A DNA stretch of 64,000 nucleotides from Spongiibacter taiwanensis (GCF_023702635.1 NZ_CP098455.1:3472001-3536000), one strand, 5' to 3'. Shown: positions 29,236-39,999, numbered from the stretch's first letter. Translations and numbers: made by a program. The notes: generated by a model not told the origin, from the sequence alone.

Positions 29236-29706
29236 ATGCGTCTGACCACCAAGGGCCGCTATGCGGTTACCGCGATGCTTGATCTGGTTTTGCACAGTGA
29301 TCAGGGGCCGGTCAGTTTGGCTGCGATCTCAGAGCGTCAGCATATTTCCCTGTCTTATCTGGAGCAATTGTTTGCCAAGTTGCGTCGACGCGGCCTGGTA
29401 CGCAGCATCCGCGGCCCGGGCGGCGGCTACTGCCTGCAGCGCCCGATTGAGAAGACCTTTGTGGCGGAAATTATTGACGCTGTGGATGAGAGCGTAGACG
29501 CCACGAATTGCGCCGGGGAAGCCAATTGTCAGGAGGGGGAGGTTTGCCTCACCCATCACCTGTGGAGCGATTTGAGCGATCAGATCCACACTTTCTTGAG
29601 CGGTATCAGCCTGGCGAGCCTGGTTGAGCGCCGGGAAATTCAGCAGATTGCCTCGCGTCAAAATCTCCGTGGTCGGGATCAAATTCTGATGACCATGGTG
29701 GATTAA
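29236..29706 (+). CDS. iscR: IscR, Rrf2-family Fe-S-sensing regulator
   Basis: Transcription regulator whose [2Fe-2S] cluster reports Fe-S status. The 156-residue protein starts [11 protein letters not shown], the classical IscR start (an in-frame TTG at 29224 is rejected). The winged-helix domain is followed by cluster ligands C92, C98 and C104 and by H107, matching the E. coli positions. It controls isc and suf genes in other gammaproteobacteria. I see no good IscR site directly upstream, but one candidate lies before sufB (21983-22007). Confidence 0.97.
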   Translation: MRLTTKGRYAVTAMLDLVLHSDQGPVSLAAISERQHISLSYLEQLFAKLRRRGLVRSIRGPGGGYCLQRPIEKTFVAEIIDAVDESVDATNCAGEANCQEGEVCLTHHLWSDLSDQIHTFLSGISLASLVERREIQQIASRQNLRGRDQILMTMVD

Positions 29707-29720
29707 GCACGGTGGACCAA

Positions 29721-30884
29721 ATGTCTTTGCCGATTTACCTCGACTACGCGGCGACTACGCCGGTTGACCCCAAAGTGGCTGAAAAAATGGCCGCCTGTCT
29801 GACCCTGGAGGGCAATTTTGCCAATCCGGCGTCACGCTCTCATCTGCTTGGCTGGCAGGCGGAGGCGGCGGTCGAAAACAGCCGTCGCCAGGTCGCCCAG
29901 CTGATTGGCGCCGATGTGCGCGAGATTGTCTGGACTTCCGGGGCTACCGAGGCTGATAACCTGGCGATCAAGGGAGTTGCCGAGGCCTATGCTGATCGCG
30001 GTCGCCATATCATTACCTCCACAATTGAGCACAAGGCGGTGCTCGATACCTGCGCGTATCTTGAGAGCCGAGGGTTTGATGTGACCTACCTCAAACCCAA
30101 TGCCGAGGGGGTGATTTCCGCTGCCGAGGTAAAGGCTGCGCTGCGGGATGACACCATTTTAGTCAGCCTGATGCACGTCAATAACGAGCTTGGCAGTATC
30201 AATGATATTGCTGCTATCGCTGACCGCCTGCGGGACCATCAAGCCTTTTTTCACGTGGATGCGGCCCAAAGCCTGGGCAAGCTGAGCTTGAATTTGGCAG
30301 ACATTGCGGTGGACTTGATGTCCCTTTCGGCGCACAAGTGCTATGGGCCAAAGGGCATTGGCGCGCTGTTCGTGCGCCGCCGCAGTCGCTGCGAGATCGC
30401 GCCGCAAATTCACGGTGGCGGTCATGAGCGGGGTATGCGCTCGGGCACCCTGGCCACCCATCAGATAGTCGGCTTTGGCGAAGCTTGTGCGCTGGCGATG
30501 GATCATTTGGTGGAAGAACAAGCCCGCCTTCAGTCTTTAAAACAAGGGTTTCTGGATGCGGTGTTGCCGCTGACGGGTGTGCAGCTCAACGGCCAGGCCG
30601 ATGGCTGGCCCGGAATTGTGAATCTGAGTTTCGCCGATGTGGATGGCGAGCTGTTGTTGATGGCGCTCAAGGATTTGGCGGTTTCTACCGGCTCTGCCTG
30701 CGCGTCTGCCAGTCTCGAGCCCTCCTATGTGCTGCGCGGTATTGGCTGCAGCGAGGCGCTGGCGCTGAGCTCTGTGCGCTTCAGCTTTGGCCGATACACG
30801 AGCGCCGAGGAGCTGGCCCGGGCGGCGACTATGGTTGCCGACGCGCTGGCCCGGTTGCGCGGCGGCGCGCAACAAGCGGTCTGA
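29721..30884 (+). CDS. iscS: IscS-type cysteine desulfurase, lacking the C-terminal IscU-binding tail
   Basis: Group I PLP-dependent cysteine desulfurase. The 387 residues align with E. coli IscS from [10 protein letters not shown] onward. They include [18 protein letters not shown] with the PLP lysine near 206, [13 protein letters not shown], and the catalytic cysteine in [14 protein letters not shown] near 327. After R-L-R (about 380) only 7 residues remain, where E. coli IscS has about 23 that contribute to IscU binding. No iscU gene follows. A likely role is sulfur donation to tRNA thiolation or cofactors. A GTG at 29712 is an alternative start. Confidence 0.94.
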   Translation: MSLPIYLDYAATTPVDPKVAEKMAACLTLEGNFANPASRSHLLGWQAEAAVENSRRQVAQLIGADVREIVWTSGATEADNLAIKGVAEAYADRGRHIITSTIEHKAVLDTCAYLESRGFDVTYLKPNAEGVISAAEVKAALRDDTILVSLMHVNNELGSINDIAAIADRLRDHQAFFHVDAAQSLGKLSLNLADIAVDLMSLSAHKCYGPKGIGALFVRRRSRCEIAPQIHGGGHERGMRSGTLATHQIVGFGEACALAMDHLVEEQARLQSLKQGFLDAVLPLTGVQLNGQADGWPGIVNLSFADVDGELLLMALKDLAVSTGSACASASLEPSYVLRGIGCSEALALSSVRFSFGRYTSAEELARAATMVADALARLRGGAQQAV

Positions 30885-30942
30885 ATCCATCCGTCCACGC
30901 AAATTAGCGGGTTGCGGCGTATTCATTTGCGGCTGTTGGCCT

Positions 30943-30948
30943 TATAAT
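30943..30948 (+). promoter_or_regulatory. Probable -10 element for ndk
   Basis: A perfect TATAAT 77 nt before ndk, in the 140-nt gap where iscU-iscA-hscBA-fdx would normally sit. There is no clear -35 at the standard distance. No remnant of iscU is recognisable in any frame of this gap. Confidence 0.45.
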
Positions 30949-31024
30949 CAGCGGCTTTTGCAAGATGGGTCTGCAGTATTGCAGGCTTTTTTGAACATAT
31001 TGATTTTACTGGAGAATATTAGCG

Positions 31025-31453
31025 ATGGGCGTTGAACGCACCCTTTCAATCGTAAAACCCGATGCCGTTGCCAAAAATGTGGTTGGCGAAATTTACAGCC
31101 GCTTTGAAAAAGCGGGCCTGCGCATCGTGGCAGCGAAAATGCTGCGCCTGAGCCGTGAGCAGGCTGAGGGCTTTTACGCCGAGCACAAAGGCCGTCCTTT
31201 CTTTCCCGCGCTGGTGGATTTTATGACCTCCGGTCCGGTGACTGTGCAGGTGCTGGAAGGCGAGGGCGCTATCCTCAAGAATCGCGAGCTGATGGGCGCC
31301 ACCAACCCCAAGGAAGCAGCGCCTGGCACAATTCGCGCTGATTTCGCTGAGTCCATCGACGCCAATGCCGTGCACGGCTCTGATTCAGAAGCCTCAGCCC
31401 AGCGCGAAATCGCCTACTTTTTCGCCACCAGCGAAATCTGCGAGCGCGGCTAA
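31025..31453 (+). CDS. ndk: Nucleoside diphosphate kinase
   Basis: Balances nucleoside triphosphates by phosphate transfer via a phospho-histidine. The 142-residue protein has T-L-S-I-V-K-P-D-A near residues 6-14 and the catalytic H117 in [11 protein letters not shown] 31025 lies downstream of a GGAG ribosome-binding site. In relatives ndk follows the isc operon and precedes rlmN. Here it follows iscS directly. Confidence 0.98.
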   Translation: MGVERTLSIVKPDAVAKNVVGEIYSRFEKAGLRIVAAKMLRLSREQAEGFYAEHKGRPFFPALVDFMTSGPVTVQVLEGEGAILKNRELMGATNPKEAAPGTIRADFAESIDANAVHGSDSEASAQREIAYFFATSEICERG

Positions 31454-31478
31454 GAGCGCTTCACCGGGAGGAATGGTG

Positions 31479-32636
31479 ATGGCTCACGACGAGACGTGTG
31501 AAACCGCAAGCATCCAACGGGTAAACCTGTTGGGTATGCCTCGCCACAAGCTGGAGGATTTTCTCCGGTCGATAGGCGAGAAGCCATTCCGCGCCCAACA
31601 GATTCTGAAGTGGATTCACCACAACGGAATTGATGACTTCGAGCAGATGACCAACTTGGGCAAGGCGCTGCGCGCCAAGCTCAGCGAGGTGGCGGAAATT
31701 CGGCCGCCCAAGGTCGCCCGCCAGCTCGACTCCAAAGATGGCACCCGCAAATGGGCCATCGAGGTGGGCGGCAACAATCTGGTAGAAACCGTGTTTATTC
31801 CCGATGGGCAACGGGGCACTCTGTGTGTGTCCTCCCAGGTGGGTTGCAGTCTGGATTGCAGTTTCTGCTCGACTGGTAAACAGGGTTTCATGCGTGACCT
31901 GACTGCCGCTGAGATTATTGGCCAGGTGTGGCTGGCGCTGAAATCCTTCGATGCCTTTCAGTCTGGCAAAGGTCGGGTGGTGACCAACGTAGTGATGATG
32001 GGCATGGGTGAACCTTTGCTCAATTTCGAAAACGTTGTCGATGCCACCCATCTGATGATGGACGATTTCGGCTATGGTCTGTCCAAGCGCCGGGTGACCC
32101 TGAGCACCTCCGGTGTGGTGCCCATGTTGGACAAGCTTGGCGATGTGTCAGAGGTTTCGCTGGCGGTGTCGCTGCATGCGCCAAACGATGCCCTGCGCAA
32201 CGAACTGGTGCCGATTAACCGTCGCTATCCGATTGCCGAGCTGTTGGCCGCCTGTAAGCGGTATCTGGATAAGCAGCCGGATAAGCATCGCGTGGTGACC
32301 GTTGAATACACCCTGATTGCCGGGGTGAACGACAAGTTGGAGCATGCCCGGGAGCTGGCCGAAGTGCTGCGGGTGTTGCCATGCAAGATCAATTTGATTC
32401 CCTTTAACCCGTTCTCCCTGTCGGACTATCAGCGGCCGAGCAAGAATGCCATTTCTCGCTTCTGGCAGGTATTGATCGACGCGGGTTACGTGACCACCGT
32501 GCGTACCACCCGGGGCGACGATATTGATGCCGCCTGTGGTCAATTGGCAGGGCAGTTCCAGGATCGCACCCGCCGCAGTGAGCGCCACCGGCGGCGGGCA
32601 GAAAACGTGGAAGCGGAAGCAATCAGGCTGGTGTAA
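31479..32636 (+). CDS. rlmN: RlmN, dual-specificity rRNA/tRNA adenine-C2 methyltransferase
   Basis: Radical-SAM enzyme that methylates A2503 of 23S rRNA and A37 of some tRNAs. The 385-residue protein has the C-S-L-D-C-S-F-C cluster motif with C123, C127 and C130. G-M-G-E-P-L-x-N lies near 172, and the C-terminal catalytic cysteine is in A-A-C-G-Q-L near 351. I choose ATG 31479 because the GGGAGG ribosome-binding site (31466-31471) is 7 nt upstream. ATG 31473 is too close to it. Confidence 0.97.
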   Translation: MAHDETCETASIQRVNLLGMPRHKLEDFLRSIGEKPFRAQQILKWIHHNGIDDFEQMTNLGKALRAKLSEVAEIRPPKVARQLDSKDGTRKWAIEVGGNNLVETVFIPDGQRGTLCVSSQVGCSLDCSFCSTGKQGFMRDLTAAEIIGQVWLALKSFDAFQSGKGRVVTNVVMMGMGEPLLNFENVVDATHLMMDDFGYGLSKRRVTLSTSGVVPMLDKLGDVSEVSLAVSLHAPNDALRNELVPINRRYPIAELLAACKRYLDKQPDKHRVVTVEYTLIAGVNDKLEHARELAEVLRVLPCKINLIPFNPFSLSDYQRPSKNAISRFWQVLIDAGYVTTVRTTRGDDIDAACGQLAGQFQDRTRRSERHRRRAENVEAEAIRLV

Positions 32637-32646
32637 GGATCAAGCA

Positions 32647-33450
32647 ATGGTGAGTTCAATCAATTTTCGGCAACTCTCTACGGCGCTACTGGTTGGCGCC
32701 GTGTTGCTTTCAACGGCCTGCGTCACCACCAACACCGGCGGCTTTGAAGAAAAGGCCGATGAGAACAAGGCCCTCGATACCTCCCTGCAGCTTGCACGCA
32801 GCTATATCTCGATGGGCAACTGGGATCAGGCCAAGCGTCATTTGCAATATGTGGAGTCGGTAGACAAGAACAACCCGGAGACACTGGCGGCGCTGGCACT
32901 GGTGTTTCAGAATACCGGCGAGCCGGAAAACGCCGAGCAATATTACAAGCGCTCCATTCTGCTGGCCCCCAAGGTGATGCGAACCCGCAATAACTATGCG
33001 GTGTTTCTTTATGAATTGGGGCGTTACGAGGAGGCTGCCGCCCAGCTTGAGGTGGTGACCGAAGACCTGCTCTACGAGCGCCGGGTAGAGGCGTTTTTGA
33101 ATTTGGGTCGCTGCTACCAGAAACTTGACCGGGTTTCCGATGCCGAAGCAGCCTACCGTCGCGCCTTTTTAATGGAGCGCAAGAACCCGGCGGCGCTGTT
33201 GGCGTTGGCCGATGTGACGTTTGAACTGGGGCGTTTTGCCGAGGCCCAGCGTTACTTTGATGCCTATCAGAGTTTTGCTGCATCACCGACGGCAGAGTCG
33301 TTGTGGATTGGTATCCGCCTGGCGGATAAATTTGATGATAAGGATGCCCACGCCAGTTTTGCCCTGGCACTGAAAAATCTGTTTCCAAAATCAGAAGAAT
33401 ATTTACTTTATAAATCTTATATAAAACGGGGTGACGGCAGCAGCCGTTAG
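32647..33450 (+). CDS. pilF: PilF/PilW, type IV pilus biogenesis TPR lipoprotein
   Basis: Outer-membrane pilotin that helps assemble the PilQ secretin. The 267-residue protein has a lipoprotein signal with lipobox L-S-T-A-C (cysteine near residue 25). About six tetratricopeptide repeats follow, with A-x-x-Y-Y-K-R and A-x-x-A-Y-R-R-A-F patterns. It lies 10 nt after rlmN and 7 nt before rodZ, the conserved rlmN-pilF-rodZ-ispG order. Other pilus genes are not in this window. Confidence 0.92.
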   Translation: MVSSINFRQLSTALLVGAVLLSTACVTTNTGGFEEKADENKALDTSLQLARSYISMGNWDQAKRHLQYVESVDKNNPETLAALALVFQNTGEPENAEQYYKRSILLAPKVMRTRNNYAVFLYELGRYEEAAAQLEVVTEDLLYERRVEAFLNLGRCYQKLDRVSDAEAAYRRAFLMERKNPAALLALADVTFELGRFAEAQRYFDAYQSFAASPTAESLWIGIRLADKFDDKDAHASFALALKNLFPKSEEYLLYKSYIKRGDGSSR

Positions 33451-33457
33451 GAAGCAC

Positions 33458-34240
33458 ATGCCTGAAGTGAACGAGCCTATCCCGGGACCGCCGGGAACTG
33501 TTTTACAGGATGCACGTATCAACGCAGGGAAATCAGTAGTCGATGTCGCCGAGGCGCTCAATCTCCTCAAAACCTATGTGGAGGCCTTGGAAAACAACGA
33601 CTACTCGCGATTCAACTCGCCGCTGTTTGCGCGCGGGTACATTAAAAGTTATGCCCGCTATATGGGCCTGGACGAAGCGTCGCTGCTGCGTGACTGCGAC
33701 CGCATCTGCCGTCGCCAGGACGAGCGCAGTGCCCAGGTGCAGCAGGTCAGAGCAGGGGCAAATGCGCCGGCCCGGGGCGGCATTGTGGTGGCGCTGGTTG
33801 CTGCCCTGCTGGTGTGGCTGGTATGCGTATGGGTCTTTGGTGGTGGCGATGAGGCGCAACTGGAGGTGGAGGCGCTGCCGGATCGTCACGCCGGCTTGGT
33901 GGAGCTGAAACCGGTGGAGTCGCTGGGGCGCAGCCTGTTGCAACAGGAGCCCCTGGAAATGCGAATCCCGGAGGATGAGTCCGGGTTTGAGAGCCATTCC
34001 GCAACGCTGAGTTTACAAGTGAAGGAAAGCGTCTGGCTGGAAATTCGCGACGCCAACAATGTGATTGTACTGACTGGTATTCAGCCCAAGGGCAAGCAGT
34101 TCAGCCTGGCCGTAGAGGGACCGATTTACTTCAGTGTGGCCTATTGGCCCGCGGTCGCGCTGCAGTACAACGGTAAGCCAGTCCATTTTGACAATATTGC
34201 AGAGAGTAAAGCAGTGCGTCTGCAGGTAGGTGAAATATGA
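33458..34240 (+). CDS. rodZ: RodZ, cytoskeletal cell-shape protein
   Basis: Bitopic membrane protein that links MreB to the elongasome. The 260-residue protein has an N-terminal helix-turn-helix domain (about 12-85, with L-x-x-A-R-x-x-x-G-x-S). A single membrane helix lies near 108-128 ([13 protein letters not shown]), followed by a periplasmic DUF4115-like C-terminal domain from about residue 180. ATG 33458 is preferred over an in-frame upstream start at 33431, which overlaps pilF. It overlaps ispG by 4 nt. Confidence 0.93.
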   Translation: MPEVNEPIPGPPGTVLQDARINAGKSVVDVAEALNLLKTYVEALENNDYSRFNSPLFARGYIKSYARYMGLDEASLLRDCDRICRRQDERSAQVQQVRAGANAPARGGIVVALVAALLVWLVCVWVFGGGDEAQLEVEALPDRHAGLVELKPVESLGRSLLQQEPLEMRIPEDESGFESHSATLSLQVKESVWLEIRDANNVIVLTGIQPKGKQFSLAVEGPIYFSVAYWPAVALQYNGKPVHFDNIAESKAVRLQVGEI

Positions 34241-35349
34241 ACATGACGTCGCCGATACGTCGCCGTAAGTCGCGGCAGATCCATATCGGCAAGGTCCCGG
34301 TAGGTGGCGATGCGCCGATTTCGGTGCAGAGCATGACCAATACCGAAACCCGGGATGTGGCCGCCACCGTTGCCCAGATTAAGCGTCTGGAAGACGCCTG
34401 TGCCGATATTGTGCGCGTCTCTGTGCCGAGTCTGGAGGCGGCTGAAGCCTTTCGGGAAATCCGCAAACAGGTATCGGTTCCGCTGGTGGCTGATATCCAC
34501 TTCGATTACAAAATTGCCCTGAAGGTGGCTGAGTACGGCGTGGATTGTCTGCGGATCAACCCCGGGAACATCGGCCGGGAAGATCGGGTGCGTGCGGTGA
34601 TCGATGCTGCCAAGCACCACGGCATTCCCATTCGTATCGGGGTCAATGCCGGGTCGCTCGAGAAAGAACTGCAGCGCAAGTATGGCGAGCCGACACCAGA
34701 GGCCCTGGTCGAGTCGGCCATGCGCCATATCGATATTCTCGATCGACTGGACTTCCAGGATTACAAGCTCAGCGTTAAAGCCTCTGATGTGTTCATGGCG
34801 GTGGCAGCCTATCGACAGATCGCCAGCCAGATCGAGCAGCCCCTGCATTTGGGGATCACCGAGGCCGGCGGTCTGCGCGGCGGCACTGTCAAGTCAGCGG
34901 TGGGCCTGGGGATGCTGTTGATGGACGGTATCGGTGATACCATCCGCATCTCGCTGGCGGCGGATCCGGTGGAAGAGGTCAAGGTCGGTTACGAGATTCT
35001 GAAAAGCCTGAAGCTGCGCAGTAAGGGAATTAACTTTATTGCCTGCCCGAGCTGCTCACGGCAAAACTTTGATGTGATTGGCACCATGAACGAGCTGGAA
35101 GCGCGGCTTGAGGATGTCACCACACCGCTGGATGTGGCCGTGATCGGCTGCATTGTGAATGGTCCGGGCGAAGCCAAGGAAGCGGATATCGGTCTGACCG
35201 GTGGCACGCCGCGCAACCTGGTTTATGTGGGCGGCGAAAAATCCCACAAGGTCGAGAACGTTGAACTGGTCGATCATCTCGAGAATTTGATCAGAGAAAA
35301 AGTCGCTGCCAAACAGCAGCAGGAAAAAGACCTGATTGCCCGCAGTTGA
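34237..35349 (+). CDS. ispG: 4-hydroxy-3-methylbut-2-enyl diphosphate synthase
   Basis: [4Fe-4S] enzyme of the MEP pathway. The 370-residue protein opens with [14 protein letters not shown] and [10 protein letters not shown]. The cluster cysteines are in C-P-S-C near 269-272 and G-C-I-V-N-G-P-G-E near 304-312. It overlaps rodZ by 4 nt (ATGA). It depends on the Fe-S machinery encoded upstream. Confidence 0.97.
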   Translation: MNMTSPIRRRKSRQIHIGKVPVGGDAPISVQSMTNTETRDVAATVAQIKRLEDACADIVRVSVPSLEAAEAFREIRKQVSVPLVADIHFDYKIALKVAEYGVDCLRINPGNIGREDRVRAVIDAAKHHGIPIRIGVNAGSLEKELQRKYGEPTPEALVESAMRHIDILDRLDFQDYKLSVKASDVFMAVAAYRQIASQIEQPLHLGITEAGGLRGGTVKSAVGLGMLLMDGIGDTIRISLAADPVEEVKVGYEILKSLKLRSKGINFIACPSCSRQNFDVIGTMNELEARLEDVTTPLDVAVIGCIVNGPGEAKEADIGLTGGTPRNLVYVGGEKSHKVENVELVDHLENLIREKVAAKQQQEKDLIARS

Positions 35350-35385
35350 GGCAGTCAGGGTTAAATCGTAAACAGGAAACAGGTT

Positions 35386-36669
35386 TTGGCGCGAATTCAG
35401 TCAGTGCGGGGTATGAGCGATATCCTGCCGGGAGAGACCAGTCAATGGCAATACTTGGAGTCAGTGGTACGCGCGCTCCTCAGTCGCTACGGCTACCAGG
35501 AAATTCGCTTTCCGATTCTTGAGCAGACCGAGCTGTTTAAGCGCTCGATCGGTGAAGTCACCGATATTGTTGAGAAGGAAATGTACACGTTTGCCGATCG
35601 CAACGGCGACAGCCTGACCCTCCGCCCCGAGGGCACGGCCAGTTGCGTGCGTGCCTGCGAGCAAAATGGCTTGCTGCACAACCAGCAGCAGCGGTTGTGG
35701 TATGCCGGGCCTATGTTTCGTCATGAGCGTCCCCAAAAGGGGCGGTTGCGCCAGTTCCACCAGATTGGTGTGGAGACCTTCGGCATGGCCGGCCCGGACA
35801 TTGACGCCGAGCTTATTGCGCTAACAGCGCGTTTGTGGCGCGAGCTGGGCATCAATGAGGCGCTGACGTTGGAGCTGAACAGCATTGGTACGGCGGAGTC
35901 CCGGGGTCGCTACAAGGCGGCTCTGGTGGATTACCTGGCGGGGTTTGTCGACGAACTCGACGAAGACAGCCAGCGCCGTCTGGGTACTAATCCCTTGCGT
36001 ATTCTCGATAGCAAAAGCCCACGCACCCAGGAACTCCTGAAGGATGCGCCGGTACTAAAGGACTACCTTGACGACGCCGCTAACGCGCATTTCAGTGGCC
36101 TGTGCGCCCGTCTTGACCAGATGGGCATTGCGTATCGCATCAACACCCGGCTGGTGCGCGGGCTGGATTATTATGGGCTGACGGTGTTTGAATGGACCAC
36201 CGAAAAGCTCGGCGCTCAGGGCACGGTCTGCGCCGGCGGTCGCTATGACGGTCTGGTAGAGCAGTTAGGTGGGCGTGCAACCCCTGCGGTCGGTTTTGCG
36301 ATGGGGGTTGAGCGATTGGTGTTGCTGTTGGAAACCCTTGGTGTAATGCCAGCCTCTGCGCCCAGTGCTGATGTATTTATTGTCGCCGTGGGTGAGAGGG
36401 CAGAGATCGCAGCGCTGACGCTCGCTGAGCGCATTCGCGAAGGCGCGCCGCAGCTGAAAGTGCAAAGTAACTGCGGTGGCGGCAGTTTTAAGAGCCAGTT
36501 TAAAAAGGCAGATAAAAGCGGTGCGCGCTGGGCACTGGTGTTGGGCGAGGAAGAGCTGTCCCGGGGTGAGGTGGCGATCAAGCCCCTTCGCGATGCGGCG
36601 GCCGAGCAACAGCTTGTCGCCATTTCGGCGGTGGTGGACCAGCTGACAGGCGCTGCCGCAGAGCAATAA
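35386..36669 (+). CDS. hisS: Histidyl-tRNA synthetase
   Basis: Class II aminoacyl-tRNA synthetase. The 427-residue protein has R-G-M-S-D-I-L-P near residues 8-15. Motif 2 is [10 protein letters not shown] near 84 and [10 protein letters not shown]. The histidine-specific motif is L-V-R-G-L-D-Y-Y near 258-265, followed by the C-terminal anticodon-binding domain. The only suitable start is TTG 35386, 9 nt after an ACAGGAAACAGG ribosome-binding region. Family members usually begin two or three residues before I-Q-S-V-R-G, as here. Confidence 0.96.
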   Translation: MARIQSVRGMSDILPGETSQWQYLESVVRALLSRYGYQEIRFPILEQTELFKRSIGEVTDIVEKEMYTFADRNGDSLTLRPEGTASCVRACEQNGLLHNQQQRLWYAGPMFRHERPQKGRLRQFHQIGVETFGMAGPDIDAELIALTARLWRELGINEALTLELNSIGTAESRGRYKAALVDYLAGFVDELDEDSQRRLGTNPLRILDSKSPRTQELLKDAPVLKDYLDDAANAHFSGLCARLDQMGIAYRINTRLVRGLDYYGLTVFEWTTEKLGAQGTVCAGGRYDGLVEQLGGRATPAVGFAMGVERLVLLLETLGVMPASAPSADVFIVAVGERAEIAALTLAERIREGAPQLKVQSNCGGGSFKSQFKKADKSGARWALVLGEEELSRGEVAIKPLRDAAAEQQLVAISAVVDQLTGAAAEQ

Positions 36670-36718
36670 GACGTTAACTTTGAAAAGCCGGTGCATGGCG
36701 CATCGTAGAGGACATTTT

Positions 36719-37390
36719 GTGGAAACGTATCGCACAGAAGAAGAACAGGTAGAAGCCCTCAAGCGTTGGTGGCAGGAAAACGGTAAGTCCACGGTATTTG
36801 CCGTGGTGCTGGCCCTTGGTGGTGTGTTTGGCTGGCGGGCCTGGAGTGATCATCAACAAAACCAGGCTGGCGAAGCGTCGGCCATGTTTGATCAGCTGTT
36901 GGCTGCCGATGCTGCAGTACAGAACACGGGGCGTCCGACCTCGACCGCAGAGACCCTGGCGGAAACCGTCAAGTCGGCCTATGGTTCGCTGACCTACGGT
37001 CAGTTCGCCGCGTTATACAAAGCAAAATACGCGGTGATGAAAGGTGAATATTCGGCGGCCGCGGAGGAACTTCAATGGGTGTTGTCCAAAGGCCCTGATG
37101 CGGCGGTGCGCTCGCAAACCGAGATGCGCTTGGCCCAGGTCTATTTCGCTCAGGGTGAGTACGATCAGGCAACCGCGCTGGTTGAGGGCTTGAACGGCAC
37201 CGGCTACGCCCCTGAGGCGCTGGAATTGAAGGGCGATATCCTGCTTGAGCAGGGTGATGCTGACGGTGCTCTGGTCGCCTACCGGGAGGCAAAGGCCGCG
37301 CAGAAGGCGCAGCAAGTGCCGAGCCAGCGCCCGATGCTGGATATGAAAATTAACGATTTGGCCAGCAATGAACAGGGAGCCCAGTCATGA
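36719..37390 (+). CDS. yfgM: YfgM-type ancillary SecYEG translocon subunit
   Basis: Bitopic inner-membrane protein with a periplasmic TPR-like domain, associated in E. coli with SecYEG and periplasmic chaperones. The 223-residue protein begins E-T-Y-R-T-E-E-E-Q-V-E-A-L-K-R-W-W and has one membrane helix near 23-42. TPR-like helices follow to the C-terminus. I choose GTG 36719, which matches the E. coli start (M-E-x-Y-x-x-E). An in-frame TTG at 36680 would add 13 residues. It overlaps bamB by 4 nt. Confidence 0.9.
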   Translation: METYRTEEEQVEALKRWWQENGKSTVFAVVLALGGVFGWRAWSDHQQNQAGEASAMFDQLLAADAAVQNTGRPTSTAETLAETVKSAYGSLTYGQFAALYKAKYAVMKGEYSAAAEELQWVLSKGPDAAVRSQTEMRLAQVYFAQGEYDQATALVEGLNGTGYAPEALELKGDILLEQGDADGALVAYREAKAAQKAQQVPSQRPMLDMKINDLASNEQGAQS

Positions 37391-38538
37391 GAGGTTTGCG
37401 CATTGTTGCCCTGGCGGCGGCCTTCGGTTTGCTCGCCGCCTGTAGCTCCACGCCGACGGGTAAAGAGCCTGCCGAGCTGACCAGTTTCAAGGCAGAGAAG
37501 AAAGTCAAAAAGGCCTGGTCGCGGTCCATTGGTGATGGTCAGGGGGATGCTTTCTATCGCATCACGCCGGTTATTGATGGCGACGACATTTTTGTGGCTT
37601 CGGCCGACGGCGATGTGGCGGTATTCAAAAAGGAAACCGGCAAGAAAGTCTGGAAAGAATCCTACGACCTGCGGATTTCCGGCGGTGTTGGGGTCGGCTC
37701 GGCGATGGTTTTTGTTGGCACCGCCGACGGGGAAGTGGTCGCAATTGACCGGCTCAGCGGCGATATCGTCTGGAAGAGCTTCGTCAATGCCGAGGTGCTT
37801 GGTGCGCCAGCTGCCAGCAGCCGAGTGGTGGTGGTGCAAACCTTCGCCGGCGATATCTTTGGTCTGAATATCGAAAATGGCGAGCGGGTGTGGGTCTACA
37901 ATACCCAGCCACCGCGGCTGACCTTGCGTGGTACCAGCTCGCCCGTGATTGTTCGCGGTGTGGCATTGGTTGGATTGGCCAGTGGCCGCCTGGCGGCCTT
38001 TGATATCGACAATGGCGCGCTGTTGTGGGACGAGTCGATTTCCGCGCCCCAGGGGACCACCGAAATCGAGCGCCTGTCAGATGTAGATGGTCGCTTGCTG
38101 GTCTCCAATGACCGTTCGATGGTGGTGGCCACCGGATATCAGGGCAATGTTGTGGCGATCAATCTTGGAAATGGTCGGCCAATGTGGGCGAAGGAAGCCT
38201 CCAGCTATGTTGGTCCCACTGCCGGGCTGGGTTACGTCTATGTGGCCTTGTCCGATGGCAGCGTGACCGCATTTGAAGATCAGGGCCAGGGTGTGCGTTG
38301 GTCCCAGAGCGTGTTGGCCCGTCGCGAGTTGACAGAGCCGGCGGCGTTCAGTGGCACGGTGGCCGTTGCCGATTTTGAAGGCTATGTGCACTTTTTGTCT
38401 CAGCTTGACGGTCGTCTGGTGGGCCGCACCCGGGCAGACAGCGACGGCGTTCGCGCGCCGATGCTGGTCGATGGCAAGCTGTTGTATGTCTACGGAAATA
38501 GCGGGAAACTTGTCGCTTACAAGCTGCAAGACCGCTGA
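37387..38538 (+). CDS. bamB: BamB, BAM complex lipoprotein
   Basis: Outer-membrane lipoprotein that supports BamA during barrel assembly. The 383-residue protein has a lipobox L-L-A-A-C (cysteine near 19). An eight-bladed beta-propeller with PQQ-like repeats follows, with recurring A-x-D-x-x-x-G-x-x-x-W motifs, for example A-I-D-R-L-S-G-D-I-V-W near 119. It overlaps yfgM by 4 nt and is followed by der, as in E. coli. Confidence 0.95.
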   Translation: MRGLRIVALAAAFGLLAACSSTPTGKEPAELTSFKAEKKVKKAWSRSIGDGQGDAFYRITPVIDGDDIFVASADGDVAVFKKETGKKVWKESYDLRISGGVGVGSAMVFVGTADGEVVAIDRLSGDIVWKSFVNAEVLGAPAASSRVVVVQTFAGDIFGLNIENGERVWVYNTQPPRLTLRGTSSPVIVRGVALVGLASGRLAAFDIDNGALLWDESISAPQGTTEIERLSDVDGRLLVSNDRSMVVATGYQGNVVAINLGNGRPMWAKEASSYVGPTAGLGYVYVALSDGSVTAFEDQGQGVRWSQSVLARRELTEPAAFSGTVAVADFEGYVHFLSQLDGRLVGRTRADSDGVRAPMLVDGKLLYVYGNSGKLVAYKLQDR

Positions 38539-38583
38539 TAGTCTGGCCCACAGACGTGGGCCGTCCCCGCTTACGGTAACCTC

Positions 38584-39999
38584 ATGATTCCTGTCATCGC
38601 TCTGGTTGGACGCCCCAATGTGGGTAAATCAACACTGTTCAACCGACTCACCAAGAGCCGGGACGCCCTGGTGGCCAACTTTCCCGGCCTGACCCGGGAT
38701 CGCAAATATGGCGAGGCCCTGTTCGGGGATCGCCGCTTTATGCTGATTGATACCGGCGGTATTACCGGTGAAGAGGAAGGCATTGATTCGGCCATGGCCC
38801 AGCAGTCATTGCAGGCCATTGAGGAGGCCGATGCCGTGCTGCTGATGCTCGATGCCCGGGCCGGATTACTCCCCGCAGATCAGGGGCTGATAAAACATCT
38901 GCGCAGCTGTTCTAAACCCGTCTTTTTCGTTGCCAACAAAGTCGATGGCACCGATCCCGACGTGGCCATGGCGGAGTTTTACCAGACCGGTGCCGCGCAA
39001 ATTTACCCGCTGACGGCAACCCACGGTCGCGGGGTGCGCAAACTGCTGCAGGATGTGCTGGAGTTCTTCCCCGAGGCAGAGCAGGACAGCGGTGCGGGTC
39101 TGGCCAATGGCAAAAAGATCGCGGTGGTGGGGCGACCCAACGTGGGTAAGTCCACGCTGGTTAACCGCATGCTCGGCGAAGATCGGGTGGTGGTGTACGA
39201 TCAGCCGGGCACCACCCGGGACAGCATCTATATCAATTACGAGCGCGAAGGGGAGTCCTACACCCTGATCGACACTGCTGGGGTGCGCAAACGCCGTCAC
39301 ATCCATGAGACGGTGGAAAAATTCTCCATCGTTAAGACCCTGAAAGCGATTGATGATGCCCACGTTGTGATCCTGGTGATGGATGCCCGCGAGGGCATTG
39401 TTGAGCAGGATCTGCACTTGTTGGGGCAGGTTGTCGATGCTGGACGTGCGGTTGTGGTGGCCATTAACAAGTGGGACGGGCTTGATAGCGACCACAAGGA
39501 CCGCATTAAGGTGGAGCTCGACCGGCGGCTGCAGTTTATTGACTTTGCCGAGGTGCATTTTATCTCCGCCCTGCACGGCACGGGTGTGGGTCACCTGTAT
39601 GAGTCCATCGAGAAGGCCTACGAATCGGCCACGCGCCAACTGACCACCCGCAATCTCACCTTGATTCTGGAGGGCGCCGTCTACGATCACGCGCCGCCGA
39701 TGATCAACGGGCGGCGGATCAAGCTGCGCCTGGCTCACCCCGGCGGCAGTAATCCACCTATTGTGGTGATCCACGGCAACCAGACCGACAAGGTGCCAGC
39801 CAGCTATACCCGCTATCTGGAGAAAGTTTACCGTCGTGAGCTGAAGATGGTGGGAACCCCCATTAGGATTCAGTTCAAGACCGCCGACAACCCTTATGAG
39901 GGTAAGAAAAATACCCTGACCAAGCGCCAGATTGACCGCAAGCGCCGCTTGGTGAGTTTTGTAAAGAAAAAGGAAAACAAGAAAAAACGCGGCAAGTAA
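38584..39999 (+). CDS. der: Der (EngA), double-GTPase ribosome assembly factor
   Basis: GTPase needed for 50S subunit maturation. The 471-residue protein carries two tandem G domains, each with G-R-P-N-V-G-K-S-T (near residues 8-16 and 184-192) and D-T-(G/A)-G. G4 motifs are N-K-V-D near 118 and N-K-W-D near 296. A C-terminal KH-like domain and a lysine-rich tail follow. It ends the ndk-der block and is followed by a terminator at 40031-40053. Confidence 0.97.
   Translation: MIPVIALVGRPNVGKSTLFNRLTKSRDALVANFPGLTRDRKYGEALFGDRRFMLIDTGGITGEEEGIDSAMAQQSLQAIEEADAVLLMLDARAGLLPADQGLIKHLRSCSKPVFFVANKVDGTDPDVAMAEFYQTGAAQIYPLTATHGRGVRKLLQDVLEFFPEAEQDSGAGLANGKKIAVVGRPNVGKSTLVNRMLGEDRVVVYDQPGTTRDSIYINYEREGESYTLIDTAGVRKRRHIHETVEKFSIVKTLKAIDDAHVVILVMDAREGIVEQDLHLLGQVVDAGRAVVVAINKWDGLDSDHKDRIKVELDRRLQFIDFAEVHFISALHGTGVGHLYESIEKAYESATRQLTTRNLTLILEGAVYDHAPPMINGRRIKLRLAHPGGSNPPIVVIHGNQTDKVPASYTRYLEKVYRRELKMVGTPIRIQFKTADNPYEGKKNTLTKRQIDRKRRLVSFVKKKENKKKRGK

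Noticed and set aside
30882-31024. A frameshift hiding the missing C-terminal tail of IscS, or an iscU remnant
   Set aside because: I read the other two frames after the stop codon. Neither shows the L-W-E-M...W-A-H-H tail nor any IscU-like stretch. The stop appears genuine, and a promoter-like TATAAT lies there instead.
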